Of a stretch of DNA of 64,000 bases, positions 45,568 to 54,377 are shown in pieces. The stretch comes from Clostridia bacterium (lineage in GTDB: Bacteria > Bacillota > Clostridia > UMGS1883 > UMGS1540). Made by a program: the position numbers and the translations under genes. How positions within the stretch are numbered: the first letter of the stretch is position 1; each line of letters begins with the position of its first letter. Below the pieces are notes generated by a model. The model saw nothing but the letters and a program-made list of their open reading frames with translations, was not told the origin of the DNA and ran no database searches. The DNA lies in the NCBI GenBank assembly GCA_017442155.1, contig JAFSAU010000044.1, positions 34,769-98,768 of the forward strand. The letters are read 5' to 3'.

Positions 45568-46653
45568 ATGAATTTTGATATTGCTAAAATTGATAAAAAT
45601 CTGGTGCCGAACGGAGATACAAAACGGGAGGATGCAGTGTTTTATTCTCTTCGCGAAGAGCCGTTCCGGTTATATGGTCTGTATAATGCCCGGGAGGAGC
45701 GTCCCTTCCGCCGGATGCCTGCAGAGTATACTGAACGGGTAGGCGAGGGGTATACGCTGATGATGGGCATGACGGCGGGAGCGCGCGCAAGGTTTAAAAC
45801 GGATTCGTCATACATAATCTTACGCGCAGAAACGCCCAAGGTAACACCATACACAGCGTGCGGCACGATTACAGCCATGAAGGGCTTTGATTTGTATTTC
45901 ATAGATGAAAAAGGGGAAGAGAGGTATTATAAATCCTTCCGGCCGCCGGTACAGTTTGAAAAAGGATATGAAGCGATTCTGGAAATGCCGGAAGGAATGC
46001 ACGAAATGGTACTGTATTTCCCGATGTATAATCAGATTTCGGATGTATATCTGGGCTTTCAGAAAACGGCAACGCTTGGCGGGGGCAGGCGGTATGCCAT
46101 AGAAAAGCCGATTCTCTTCTATGGCTCATCCATTACGCAGGGGTGTTGTACCGGCCGCACGGGGAATATATACTCTTCTGTTGTGGGCCGGATGCTGGAC
46201 TGTGATACGGTGAATTTAGGCGTTTCCGGCGGTGCAAAGGGGCAGCTGCCCACCGCGGAATATATCTCCGGGCTGTCGCTTTCCGCTTTTGTATATGATT
46301 ATGACTATAATGCACCGGATTTGGCATTTCTGCAGGAAACATATATGCCATTTTTACGGATTATCCGCGAAAAACAGCCGAAGCTGCCGATTGTACTTGT
46401 CAGTATGATTAGCCGCGTGTTTCCGGAACTGGAAGAAAGAAAAGCGTTCATCCGCGCGCAATATGAAGCGATGCGGGCGGCAGGAGACGAAAATGTATAT
46501 TTTATAGACGGACAGTCCTTAATATCTGATACAGAATGGGATATGACCACGACGGATACCACCCATCCCAACGATTTCGGATTTTTGCGTATGGCAGAGG
46601 GTATGATCCCTGTTCTGCGCGGAATTCTGGAGGGGAAAAAGAATGGCATTTAA
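45568..46653 (+). CDS. SGNH/GDSL-family hydrolase with N-terminal beta domain
   Basis: This 361-residue predicted esterase has an N-terminal jelly-roll domain (about 1-170) and a C-terminal SGNH domain (about 180-355). Block I is YGSSITQGCC with the nucleophile serine, the glycine block is LGVSGGAKG, and the Asp/His pair is in TTTDTTHPNDFGF. The asparagine block is atypical. Such two-domain proteins often deacetylate sugars. The ATG at 45568 follows AAAAGGAG at a 9-base distance. No signal peptide is seen. It overlaps trmL by 11 bases. Confidence 0.8.
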   Translation: MNFDIAKIDKNLVPNGDTKREDAVFYSLREEPFRLYGLYNAREERPFRRMPAEYTERVGEGYTLMMGMTAGARARFKTDSSYIILRAETPKVTPYTACGTITAMKGFDLYFIDEKGEERYYKSFRPPVQFEKGYEAILEMPEGMHEMVLYFPMYNQISDVYLGFQKTATLGGGRRYAIEKPILFYGSSITQGCCTGRTGNIYSSVVGRMLDCDTVNLGVSGGAKGQLPTAEYISGLSLSAFVYDYDYNAPDLAFLQETYMPFLRIIREKQPKLPIVLVSMISRVFPELEERKAFIRAQYEAMRAAGDENVYFIDGQSLISDTEWDMTTTDTTHPNDFGFLRMAEGMIPVLRGILEGKKNGI

Positions 46654-47149
46654 CATCGTACTGGTAGAACCGGAAATTCCACAGAACACCGGGAATATTG
46701 CCCGCACCTGTGCGGCCACGGGCACGAAATTACATATTGTAAAGCCGATGGGCTTTGAAATCGACGACAAAAAGCTGAAGCGGGCAGGGCTGGATTACTG
46801 GCATCTTTTAGGGGTGCAGTATTATGAAGGTTTGGCAGATTTTCTGGAAGTGCACGGAGATAAACGTCTCTTTCTTGCCAGCACAAAAGCACCGCGGCGG
46901 CACAGTGATGTATCATACCGGGATGGGGATTTTCTCGTGTTTGGCAAGGAAACGAAGGGCCTCCCGGAGGATTTCATTAAATCCCGGCTGGATATGGCGG
47001 TCCGAATTCCCATGATTGAAGAAGCGCGTTCGCTGAACTTATCGAACTCCGTGGCGATTATGCTGTATGAAGCCCTCAGGCAGACGAACTACGAAAATCT
47101 GAAAACAGAAGGACTTTTCGGGAACAGTTTTGAAAATTTCAAGGTGTGA
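46643..47149 (+). CDS. trmL: tRNA (cytidine/uridine-34-2'-O)-methyltransferase TrmL
   Basis: This 168-residue SPOUT methyltransferase methylates the wobble ribose of tRNA-Leu. Seen are VLVEPEIPQNTGNIARTCAA, the HIVKPMGFEI segment, LVFGKETKGLPEDF and the knot-forming IPMIEEARSLNLSNSVAIML. The start lies within the end of the SGNH gene behind GGAGGGG. A terminator follows. Confidence 0.93.
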   Translation: MAFNIVLVEPEIPQNTGNIARTCAATGTKLHIVKPMGFEIDDKKLKRAGLDYWHLLGVQYYEGLADFLEVHGDKRLFLASTKAPRRHSDVSYRDGDFLVFGKETKGLPEDFIKSRLDMAVRIPMIEEARSLNLSNSVAIMLYEALRQTNYENLKTEGLFGNSFENFKV

Positions 47150-47183
47150 AAAGACACCCGGCTGAAATCAGTCGGGTGTCTTT
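47150..47183. terminator. Bidirectional terminator between trmL and the converging hydrolase
   Basis: A perfect 11-bp stem (aaagacacccg/cgggtgtcttt) with a 12-base loop lies directly after the trmL stop and 14 bases past the stop of the minus-strand hydrolase. Confidence 0.8.
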
Positions 47184-47196
47184 GAATATATGAATA

Positions 47197-47946
47197 TCAG
47201 CCGGTAACCGTGCTTTCTTCAGCTTTTTTATACTGGGAGAGAAGCCAGTGCATGGCCATGTGCATCCGCATTTCGTGTCTGCCGTCAAAAATATCCAGAA
47301 AGACACGGGAGTTGGGGTGCGTATCCATCAGTGCGCTATAAAGACGAAGGCTTTGCGCCACGGGTACGACCGGGTCATATTTTCCATGGAATATTTTTAG
47401 ATTCGCCTTTGCGATTGTATCAATATAAGACATAGGCGAGCGATTTGCCAGCGCATCTCTGTCCTCCGTGCAACAGGCGTATATATGAGGACGATAGTTC
47501 GGGTTTTCCCCTGCCCATGCGGCAAGATCCGTAATCGGTACAAAGGCCCCGGCGGCTTTAAAAACCATGGGACAGAAGCCGCACATCATAAGCGTCATAT
47601 GGCCGCCGCCGCTGGCCCCTAAAAGAAAGATGTTTTCACTGTCAATGTTTTCTTCCTTTTCTACATACCGGATGGCATCCAGAATATCCTGCCTTGCAAG
47701 AAGAGAGCCGCAGGCATCTTTATGGTTTGGATTTGTCGGAAGGTTGCTACCACGGAATTCCGGCAGAAGAAGATTCCAGTTCAGTCGCTTTGCATAAGGA
47801 AGCATTGTTTTCTCTTGATTAAAACGATCGTGACTCCAGGTATGCAGTCCCACTAAAAGGGGCCTTTTTTTTGTTCCCTCTGCACGGTAAAAAAGAGAAG
47901 GCTGCAAGGTCTGGTCGATAGAGGACGGAACAAGTATTTCCTGCAT
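47197..47946 (-). CDS. Alpha/beta hydrolase (prolyl-oligopeptidase-like)
   Basis: This 249-residue hydrolase has VGLHTWSHDRFNQEK near the oxyanion hole, the nucleophile elbow FLLGASGGGHMTLMM, the acid in FHGKYDPVVPV and the histidine in IFDGRHEMRMHMAM. There is no signal peptide. It follows an SGNH hydrolase by 14 bases and shares its transcript. The ATG at 47946 has AAAGGAG seven bases upstream. An acyl-ester or acetylated oligosaccharide substrate is inferred from its partner. Confidence 0.78.
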   Translation of the reverse strand: MQEILVPSSIDQTLQPSLFYRAEGTKKRPLLVGLHTWSHDRFNQEKTMLPYAKRLNWNLLLPEFRGSNLPTNPNHKDACGSLLARQDILDAIRYVEKEENIDSENIFLLGASGGGHMTLMMCGFCPMVFKAAGAFVPITDLAAWAGENPNYRPHIYACCTEDRDALANRSPMSYIDTIAKANLKIFHGKYDPVVPVAQSLRLYSALMDTHPNSRVFLDIFDGRHEMRMHMAMHWLLSQYKKAEESTVTG

Positions 47947-47960
47947 AGTAAAACTCCTTT

Positions 47961-48932
47961 CTATGCCCGGTACATATTTTCCATGGCTTCTTCTGCGGCA
48001 CGGATTCGTTCGGAAAGCGTGTGTCGGTTTTCCATATAATCCGTGTAGCATTTGATGCGCCATTCCTCAATCGGCTGTGAAAGCTGCGATTTCAGGAACG
48101 CATCTGCCTTCTCGGTATCATTCTTGTCAATCCCTTGTCCGCCCAGCACATTCATTTCCACATACCAGAAATCAATCAGCCGCCGTGCTGTCCGGCTTCT
48201 GGTGTCACTGTACGGACTTTTGGGAGATTTGTCTTCCAGAATTCCCATGTTCCCCAGTGCGGTGCGTTCTGTGTCCGTAATCGAGTTGTCCCAGAGGGGA
48301 AGGCGCGGGTTTTCAAAGCCAAGCTTTTCCAAAATCGCTTTGGCAATAATGGCGTGCCCGATATTGCCGGGATGCACCCGGTCCGGCCCGATGACGGTGG
48401 GCACCAGCCTCCGGCTGTTGGCGATTTCCAGAGGGGTATGTAAATCCAGAACAGGTGAAAAGGTGTTTTTTAAAAATTCGCCTGCGCGCTGAAGAGCAGC
48501 ATCGTAGCCGCCGTAGACAGGCGCGTCAATAGCGGGGGATTCGTCATGCAGAGTGGGTGTCATAATCAGGGTGGATGCATCGCCGAGTCTATGCAAAAGC
48601 GCACGCATATTATCGGTATAGGCCGAAAAGGCGGCTTCACGTTTTTCAAGAACCTCTTCCGTTATATGTACGCTGTCTGCGTACAAAACACGGTGCAAAT
48701 CATTCATGCCGAATAATACTGTGGCATGGGTGGGCTTGCGGAGAGGCACGAGTGTATCCCAGTTTTGAAGCAAAAGCGGAATACTGGCTCCGGGAATGGA
48801 AATATTGTGAAACCGAATCTTTTTTTCAGGGAAGTGCAGAACAAAGAAGTCAACCAGAATGCGGACGTATTTTTCAGCAGCCGTAATGCTATCCCCGATG
48901 AAACAAACAGAACTGTTTTCCGGAATATTCAT
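47961..48932 (-). CDS. SGNH/GDSL hydrolase
   Basis: This 323-residue esterase-like protein has block I CFIGDSITAAEKYV with the nucleophile serine, glycine block ISIPGASIPLLL, VLFGMNDLH with the oxyanion asparagine, and the terminal Asp-x-x-His in PDRVHPGNIGH. The C-terminal 100 residues are an alpha-helical extension. It is cytoplasmic and first of a two-gene unit with the alpha/beta hydrolase. The start has GGAGG upstream (aaggaggtttttatg on the minus strand). Confidence 0.82.
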   Translation of the reverse strand: MNIPENSSVCFIGDSITAAEKYVRILVDFFVLHFPEKKIRFHNISIPGASIPLLLQNWDTLVPLRKPTHATVLFGMNDLHRVLYADSVHITEEVLEKREAAFSAYTDNMRALLHRLGDASTLIMTPTLHDESPAIDAPVYGGYDAALQRAGEFLKNTFSPVLDLHTPLEIANSRRLVPTVIGPDRVHPGNIGHAIIAKAILEKLGFENPRLPLWDNSITDTERTALGNMGILEDKSPKSPYSDTRSRTARRLIDFWYVEMNVLGGQGIDKNDTEKADAFLKSQLSQPIEEWRIKCYTDYMENRHTLSERIRAAEEAMENMYRA

Positions 48933-48947
48933 AAAAACCTCCTTGAT

Positions 48948-49613
48948 TCACATAAGAGAGTGGGCGGCCATACTGTAAAAGCAGCCGTTACCGAAAATGA
49001 TATGGTCCTTAACGGAAATAGAAAGTGGAGCAAAGGCATCCTGAATCCGACGGGTCAGATGCAAATCCTCCTCGGATGGTTCAATCACCCCTTTTGGATG
49101 GTTATGTGCCAGAATAACGGCGAAAGCATCATGACGCAGTGCGTATTCCACAACCAGACGGATGTCAATATAAACGCGGTACGCAGAACCTTCCGCAATT
49201 TTCTTATAGGAAAGAAGCTGACCCATTGGGTCAAGACAAAAGACGTAAAACCCCTCGGTAGTCTGGTCGCCTACAAGACGGAGAACATAATTTCCGGCAT
49301 CCATCGCCGTGGGAAGTGAGGCCTTCGGGTCCAGCTTGCCGCGGTTATATAGGTTTACAACATCTTTGAGAAGATGCAGAAAAACAGCCGAGCTCCTGCC
49401 CACACCTTGTACCTTACATAATAGGTCCGGGTCGGCATCCAGCACACCATTTAAGGAATGAAATGTATCAAGAAGCCGGTGGGCTGTTTCATTTGTGTTG
49501 ACGCGAGGCTGGGAGTAGAACAGTAAAAGCTCAAGCACTTCATGCGACAGTAATGCATCCATACCGTTTTTTAAGTATTTTTCCCGCATACGGTCGCGGT
49601 GTCCTTCGTGCAT
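48948..49613 (-). CDS. radC: RadC-family JAB/MPN protein
   Basis: This 221-residue RadC-like protein has an N-terminal helix-hairpin-helix region (about 1-95; LLSHEVLELLLFYSQPR, KVQGVGRSSAVFLHLL). The JAB1/MPN domain carries the metal motif LAHNHPKGVIEPSEED and the final IKDHIIFG-like VKDHIIFGNG. Start at 49613 is chosen for GGGAGGG upstream. The function of RadC is debated; a DNA-repair role is not well supported in general. Confidence 0.88.
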   Translation of the reverse strand: MHEGHRDRMREKYLKNGMDALLSHEVLELLLFYSQPRVNTNETAHRLLDTFHSLNGVLDADPDLLCKVQGVGRSSAVFLHLLKDVVNLYNRGKLDPKASLPTAMDAGNYVLRLVGDQTTEGFYVFCLDPMGQLLSYKKIAEGSAYRVYIDIRLVVEYALRHDAFAVILAHNHPKGVIEPSEEDLHLTRRIQDAFAPLSISVKDHIIFGNGCFYSMAAHSLM

Positions 49614-49714
49614 ATAGTACCCTCCCACCTGATTTTGTGTAAAAAAATAAAGAATACGAATAACAAAAATCTTATTCAATATTCTTCATGTTTGCTCTGC
49701 TTTGCAGAATGATT

Positions 49715-49790
49715 TGGTGACCCCAAAGGGAATCGAACCCTTGTTTTAGCCGTGAGAGGGCTACGTCCTAGGCCGCTAGACGATGGGGCC
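49715..49790 (-). tRNA. tRNA-Glu (anticodon CUC)
   Basis: The minus strand folds as a 76-base tRNA with acceptor GGCCCCA/TGGGGTC (one G-U), D arm GTCT...GGAC, anticodon stem TAGCC/GGCTA with loop CTCTCAC (anticodon CTC), T arm AAGGG-TTCGATT-CCCTT, discriminator A and an encoded CCA (49715-49717). It has its own promoter at 49803-49831. Confidence 0.95.
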
Positions 49791-49802
49791 ACAACGTTGA
49801 AT

Positions 49803-49831
49803 AGTATACCATAATAGTTAAGCAATGTCAA
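49803..49831 (-). promoter_or_regulatory. Sigma-A promoter of tRNA-Glu
   Basis: On the minus strand TTGACA (49826-49831), 17 bases, TATACT (49803-49808), 12 bases upstream of the mature tRNA 5' end. Confidence 0.85.
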
Positions 49832-49853
49832 GAATTTTTTTGAAAAAAATTAA

Positions 49854-49886
49854 AAATAGGGGGAAATAAATATTTCCTCCCTATTT
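49854..49886 (-). terminator. Terminator of the spoVM unit
   Basis: A hairpin (aaataggg-ggaaat with atttcc-tccctattt) overlaps the spoVM stop codon and is followed on the minus strand by a T-rich run. Confidence 0.65.
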
Positions 49887-49952
49887 CACCTTGAAAAGGC
49901 ATTTCAGAATTCCGCCCCAGAAACGGGGCGCCTTCCATACTACGACCTTCAA
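49881..49952 (-). CDS. spoVM: SpoVM-like sporulation peptide (23 aa)
   Basis: A TTG-started frame behind AGGAGGT (8-base spacing) encodes MKVVVWKAPRFWGG followed by ILKCLFKVK. Aligned without gaps to B. subtilis SpoVM, it shares Lys2, Lys7, Pro9, Phe11, Gly13, Gly14 and Ile15; Pro9 is needed in B. subtilis for recognising the curved forespore membrane. SpoVM is an amphipathic helix that anchors SpoIVA and starts spore-coat assembly. It ends in a terminator and follows a 49-residue membrane protein by 18 bases. Its presence marks a likely endospore former. Confidence 0.75.
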   Translation of the reverse strand: MKVVVWKAPRFWGGILKCLFKVK

Positions 49953-49970
49953 AAAGACGCACCTCCTGTT

Positions 49971-50120
49971 TTAGTCGCCGCTGAAGAAGCACCAGCCGAT
50001 AATAATGAGCATAATGGCTTCGATGATGGCCAGAATCCACAGAGGCAGGGCGGCTGCAAGCAATGCACCTGTAGAAAAAGAAAAGATAATCACTCCGATT
50101 GCTCTGCGTTTACCACACAT
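49971..50120 (-). CDS. Small two-helix membrane protein (49 aa)
   Basis: An ATG behind ACGGAGGTG encodes MCGKRRAIGVIIFSFSTGAL followed by LAAALPLWILAIIEAIM, a second hydrophobic run and CFFSGD. A basic N-terminus and two likely membrane segments divided by a Pro-Leu-Trp turn are seen. It is upstream of and co-oriented with the SpoVM-like peptide, 18 bases apart, and 48 bases after the LacI-type gene. A sporulation role is inferred from position only. Confidence 0.65.
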   Translation of the reverse strand: MCGKRRAIGVIIFSFSTGALLAAALPLWILAIIEAIMLIIIGWCFFSGD

Positions 50121-50168
50121 TATGTACACCTCCGTTTACTTTATCCTATGCAGGAGGCGGCAGAAGGG

Positions 50169-51131
50169 TTACTTATTTTCAAAAATTTTGGAAGGAATAT
50201 AAACGGTTTCTTCCGGAGGGTCTACATTCCGGAGGAGCTTTGCTGTGGCAATCTTCGCGGCAGTACGCCCCATTTCAAAGGCATTGCTGACGGAAAGAAG
50301 GCGAATCCGGCCGCTTTCAATATAGGCACTATTTGCCCGCGGATTTTCGTATCCGATGCAGATGATGTCATCCGTCAGCTTCAGCTTGTGCAAAGCCAGA
50401 CATGTATAATGCGTAACGCCGGTGGCGCAATACAAACAGTCAAACCTTCCAATATAATCGGCTTTAATGGCTCTTGCAATCACCGAGGCCAGCGGTGCAG
50501 AAATGTCTTCCAGTTCAATGTTGCCTACAATGGTGGCCCCCGCTTTGCTAACGGCACGGACAAAGCCATTTGTACGCATCTGTGCACCGAGACCGTTGTG
50601 TACATGCAGAGCCAGGATGCGCTTTTTTTCAGGGAAAACAGAGGTGAGAGCCGTGCCCAGCCGGTAACCGTCATCAAAATGATTTCCGCAGACGGCGGCA
50701 AGGTGCGGCGTGGGAAGGCCTTCGCTTACATATATAATAGGTTTTTCCATGGCAAGGGCTGCAATCTTTGCTTGTACGGCGGGAGCAAACGATGGCGCGA
50801 TGATGCATAAATCCAGGTTTTGCACATAGTCGATGGCGTGGCCCGACACGTTTCCGGACCCAAGGGAGGGAAAGAAAGCGAAATGGACGTCTATCTCCGC
50901 CGGCAGCTCGGATTGAATCCCCTGATACAGTGCATCCCAGTAGTAGGTGGGTCTGGCAGGCAACACAACACCGACAGACGGTTTTCCGCCTGCCATCGCT
51001 ATGGGCACGGTGTCGGCGGCGGCAAATACCTTTTCGCGGGTCTTTGCGTCCACACCCCGTTTGTGATACAGGGCTTTGTATACCGCCGAAACACTGATAT
51101 TGCATTTTTTAGCAAGTTCATTTGTATTCAT
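50169..51131 (-). CDS. LacI-family transcriptional regulator
   Basis: This 320-residue repressor-type protein has an N-terminal helix-turn-helix (NTNELAKKCNISVSAVYKAL, residues 2-21) that is a little degenerate compared with the LacI consensus, and a hinge near 35-50. A periplasmic-binding-protein-like sensor domain (about 52-310) follows, with VGVVLPARPTYYWDALYQGI and DIICIGYENPRA. It is divergent from the creatininase-family gene 141 bases away, which is its most likely target together with the aminotransferase. Confidence 0.85.
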   Translation of the reverse strand: MNTNELAKKCNISVSAVYKALYHKRGVDAKTREKVFAAADTVPIAMAGGKPSVGVVLPARPTYYWDALYQGIQSELPAEIDVHFAFFPSLGSGNVSGHAIDYVQNLDLCIIAPSFAPAVQAKIAALAMEKPIIYVSEGLPTPHLAAVCGNHFDDGYRLGTALTSVFPEKKRILALHVHNGLGAQMRTNGFVRAVSKAGATIVGNIELEDISAPLASVIARAIKADYIGRFDCLYCATGVTHYTCLALHKLKLTDDIICIGYENPRANSAYIESGRIRLLSVSNAFEMGRTAAKIATAKLLRNVDPPEETVYIPSKIFENK

Positions 51132-51272
51132 ACCAGTAGTATACCAAAAAAAGGGGGTGTATTAACATATCCAACTTTAACAAAAAAAGAATTAAATTTT
51201 ATGCAGTTTGTACATAGTAATACGGCCAAAAATCCGATACAATGGGAGCACAGTGGAGGAGGAGTGGAAAAA

Positions 51273-52055
51273 ATGGCCTATAGTATGAAAAATATGACCG
51301 TAGAGGATATGAATGCTCTGCAGACCAAAACAGTGATTATTCCGGTAGGGGTTGTGGAACAGCATGGCTTTCATCTGCCGCTGTGTACGGATATCTGCAA
51401 TGCGGAAAAGCCGATAGAACTGGCGGGAGACAGACTGGACGCCCTGATTGCGCCCACGGTGAACTATTGTTTTTCCGGGGGAACCCTCCGGGGAACGATT
51501 AACGTTACACCGAACGTGTTCGGCCTGTATGTGACAGATATCTGTAAGGAATTTGTGCGGCTGGGCTTTAAAAACATTGTTTTGTTTCTGGGCCATGCAG
51601 GGACAGAGAATATGAATGCCCTGCGGGACAGCCTGCAGATGTTTATGCGAAGCCTGGACAGAAAGGATATCACAGTTTCACTGGTCTGTGCATGGGATCT
51701 GGCACCCGGATGGTGGTTTACAAAGGATGAAAATGGTGAAAGCGATTTCCATGCCGGCTATACGGAAACCTCCCTGATGCTGTACTGGGCACCGGAACTG
51801 GTACGGGAAAAAATCGTAATGGATGAGGAAGAAATTTCCCGGAACATGCGTTCTGACCAGGACTGGTACGCCATAAGCGAAAAGGCGGTAGACCATCCGT
51901 TGGTTTTGCCTAATGTACGGCAGCGGGATGAAATTCGCGTGGGCGTGATGGGCTTTCCGGAAAAAGCCAGCCGGGAGGACGGCGAAAAGATTGCAAAGGA
52001 AATTACAGAGGGTTTAATCGCATATGTGAATATGCTGAATGAAAAAAATAAATAA
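51273..52055 (+). CDS. Creatininase/creatinine amidohydrolase-family protein
   Basis: This 260-residue protein of the creatininase/MftE superfamily has the metal-site motif IIPVGVVEQHGFHLPLCTD, the GGTLRGTINV segment, FLGHAGTENMNAL and the late acidic SDFHAGYTETSLML. Members hydrolyse cyclic amides or process peptides; the substrate here is not known. The ATG at 51273 follows GGAGGAGGAG. It is 23 bases before the DegT aminotransferase, forming a two-gene unit opposite a LacI regulator. Confidence 0.85.
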   Translation: MAYSMKNMTVEDMNALQTKTVIIPVGVVEQHGFHLPLCTDICNAEKPIELAGDRLDALIAPTVNYCFSGGTLRGTINVTPNVFGLYVTDICKEFVRLGFKNIVLFLGHAGTENMNALRDSLQMFMRSLDRKDITVSLVCAWDLAPGWWFTKDENGESDFHAGYTETSLMLYWAPELVREKIVMDEEEISRNMRSDQDWYAISEKAVDHPLVLPNVRQRDEIRVGVMGFPEKASREDGEKIAKEITEGLIAYVNMLNEKNK

Positions 52056-52078
52056 AAATATTTAAGGAGGATTTTAAA

Positions 52079-53389
52079 ATGGCAAAATCTACAGATTTCA
52101 GGTACAACACCGGTGCGGCAAAGGTGCCGTGGGCGGCAGTCGGCGAAAACTACAATGTGGAAGATTTAATGCAGATTGTCGAATTTTTAATGCAGGGCGA
52201 AGGTCCGGAATATGAGGAAGCAATCAAGAATGTGCGTGCACAGATTGAAAAGCTGGACAAAATTTCCACACCGCCCGGAAAGCTCTCCCTCGGTTCAAAA
52301 GTAGAAGCGGCAGAAAAAGCCTGTGACGAATACCTCGGCATTGAGGGCAGCGCGTTTGTTGCGAACTGCACCGCAGGCTTTGAAATTGCATATAAGTATG
52401 CAAACATCGGCCCCGGCGATGAGGTTATCGTACCGGCCATTACCTTTGTGGCCACTATGGCATACCCGCTGGCAGTGGGGGCGAAGCTTGTTTTTGCGGA
52501 CGTTGACCCCGTAACTATCAATATGGACCCGGCAGATGTGGCCCGTAAAATCACCCCGAAAACCAAGATGATTGTTCCCGTACATATCGGTGGATATCCG
52601 GTGGACATGGACCCGATTATGGAGCTTGCCAGAAAGCATGACATCGTTGTGCTGGAGGACGCGGCCCATGCCTTCGGAGCTCTCTATAAGGGACGCAAGG
52701 TCGGCACGCTTGGCGATTTTGCAGGCTTCAGCTTCCACGAAGTTAAAAATATTACATCCTTTGGTGAGGGCGGTATTCTCACGACTACGATTCCCGGATT
52801 CTCTGGCGAAATGAAGCGCGCCCGTTTCCTGGGACTGGATTTCTCCGCCCCCATTAAGAATTGGCTGTATAACATCACGCCTATCCCCGGCAAAGAAAAG
52901 CCCTTTGTTGCAGGCAATAGCTCCACAACGGAAATCCAGGGTCTCGGCCTTTCGCTCCAGCTTGCCAGAAACGAGCAGATTATTGCAGAAAGACGGGCGG
53001 CGGCAGAATATCTGACAAACCGCTTTAAGGAAAATGATGCTATCATTCCGCAGGACCTGGGCGACGAGGAAACCAAGCCTACCTTCCATCTCTATCTTCT
53101 CCAGATTGACCCCGCAAAAGCCGGCGGTAATGTTCAGACGCTGAAGAAGAAGCTGGAGGAAAAGAGCATTACCAATATCCCGCATTTCGGCCCCTTGTAT
53201 CGTTTCTCCATTGTAAATACAATGCAGGGAATTGACCCGGATGAGGTTGCAAAAACCTGCCCGGTATGTGAAGAGGTATTCAATAACCGCTTTACCCACC
53301 TGCCGCTGTACGGTCTGTCCGAAGAACAGCTGACCTATATGGCCGATACCGTTCTTGAATGCGTCGCGGAAATGCAGGCCGGTAAATAA
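52079..53389 (+). CDS. DegT/DnrJ/EryC1/StrS-family PLP aminotransferase
   Basis: This 436-residue fold-type I sugar aminotransferase-like protein has VPAITFVATMAYPLAVGAK, FADVDPVTINMDP, VLEDAAHAFGALYKG and the PLP lysine in FSFHEVKNITSFGEGG. Members aminate ketosugars for surface polymers or antibiotics; some act as dehydratases. AAGGAGG lies before the ATG. Paired with a creatininase-like enzyme it may work on an amino sugar. No nucleotide-sugar enzymes are adjacent, so a surface-glycan role is uncertain. Confidence 0.9.
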   Translation: MAKSTDFRYNTGAAKVPWAAVGENYNVEDLMQIVEFLMQGEGPEYEEAIKNVRAQIEKLDKISTPPGKLSLGSKVEAAEKACDEYLGIEGSAFVANCTAGFEIAYKYANIGPGDEVIVPAITFVATMAYPLAVGAKLVFADVDPVTINMDPADVARKITPKTKMIVPVHIGGYPVDMDPIMELARKHDIVVLEDAAHAFGALYKGRKVGTLGDFAGFSFHEVKNITSFGEGGILTTTIPGFSGEMKRARFLGLDFSAPIKNWLYNITPIPGKEKPFVAGNSSTTEIQGLGLSLQLARNEQIIAERRAAAEYLTNRFKENDAIIPQDLGDEETKPTFHLYLLQIDPAKAGGNVQTLKKKLEEKSITNIPHFGPLYRFSIVNTMQGIDPDEVAKTCPVCEEVFNNRFTHLPLYGLSEEQLTYMADTVLECVAEMQAGK

Positions 53390-53405
53390 ATAAAAAACTT
53401 TTTGT

Positions 53406-53446
53406 AAAAAAACCGTTCTATTTTGTCACAAAATAGGGCGGTTTTT
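53406..53446 (+). terminator. Terminator after the aminotransferase
   Basis: Stem aaaaaccg/cggttttt with an inner stem tctattttg/caaaatagg, then TTTTTAG. The inner ATTTTGTCACAAAATA core recurs in the hairpin at 62010-62056. Confidence 0.8.
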
Positions 53447-53486
53447 AGTTATATAGATAAGACTATTTATAAGAGGAGAATGAAAC

Positions 53487-54377
53487 ATGAGTAAGAAAAA
53501 AACAGCGTGGGTAGCGGTAGCCTTAGTTTTGGCGAGCGTGACGGGCGTGTGTGCGGCCCCGGCAATTGCAGAAAAGATTGCGTATGCAACTGCTGAAATT
53601 CAGCCGGGAAGTCTGACAGTGAAAAACAATGCGGCACTGCGGCAGATTGTAAAGGAGAAAAAAGCGGGAACGGACGTACAGGTGGATGTGGAGGCCTATG
53701 CACATTTTCTTGCAGATTTGTACCCCACAGAGGAAGAAATTCGCTACATTGACAGTCTTATCGGCAAGGGATATGATGCCAGGGCAGTGGTGGAGATTTA
53801 TGAATTCTGGCAGGATACGCAGGAAGATATCGCAATTATCGAAGCGGTATATGAATACCTTCCGCCGGTGGAAGGTGTGAAATACTGGGTGGACGAGGCT
53901 TTTATCAAGCTTGCGGCGCAAGGCAAAACAAAGGGACAGTACAGTGATTTATCTGTGGAGGAAGTAAATGCGCTTTATGAAAGCGGGGTAAGCTATGAAG
54001 AAATCCTGATGGCAGATAAACTCAGCCGGTACGGAACGAAGGATATTCATCATGTTCTTTCACGAAAGCAAGAGGATGCATCTTGGTATGAAATACTGGA
54101 TGAGGTATATACTCTATCCTCGCCAGAAAGTAAACAGGAAAATATCGAAAAATATAAGCAGATTCAAAATCCCCATGAAATTCTGGCAAGCATTCGTTTG
54201 GCGAAGGAAGGGGATATGATATTGGATGAGGCTCTGGACGGAGTTATAAGAGGAGAAAGCAGCTCAAAAAGACTGGCCGAGAAAAAAGTAGAAAAGGGTA
54301 AAAAAATAAAGGAAAACTATATAACACAAGGCCTATGGGATACATCCGGAGAATCAAAAGAGTGGGGGCACAGATAA
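53487..54377 (+). CDS. Secreted protein of unknown function upstream of the Rhs gene
   Basis: This 296-residue protein has a signal peptide (MSKKKTAWVAVALVLASVTG, then a VCAAPAIA cleavage region). The mature part is alpha-helical and rich in Glu and Lys with short repeats such as LYPTEEEIRYIDSLIGKGYD and DLSVEEVNALYESGVSYEEI, which recall helical-hairpin units. The end is highly basic. No domain is recognised. Its TAA shares a base with the ATG of the Rhs gene, so the two are translationally coupled. It may assist export, wall passage or folding of the Rhs protein; this is inference. Confidence 0.65.
   Translation: MSKKKTAWVAVALVLASVTGVCAAPAIAEKIAYATAEIQPGSLTVKNNAALRQIVKEKKAGTDVQVDVEAYAHFLADLYPTEEEIRYIDSLIGKGYDARAVVEIYEFWQDTQEDIAIIEAVYEYLPPVEGVKYWVDEAFIKLAAQGKTKGQYSDLSVEEVNALYESGVSYEEILMADKLSRYGTKDIHHVLSRKQEDASWYEILDEVYTLSSPESKQENIEKYKQIQNPHEILASIRLAKEGDMILDEALDGVIRGESSSKRLAEKKVEKGKKIKENYITQGLWDTSGESKEWGHR

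Noticed and set aside
49715..49790. tRNA-Glu as an integration site for a genomic island
   Set aside because: No integrase, no repeated tRNA 3' end and ordinary genes on both sides.
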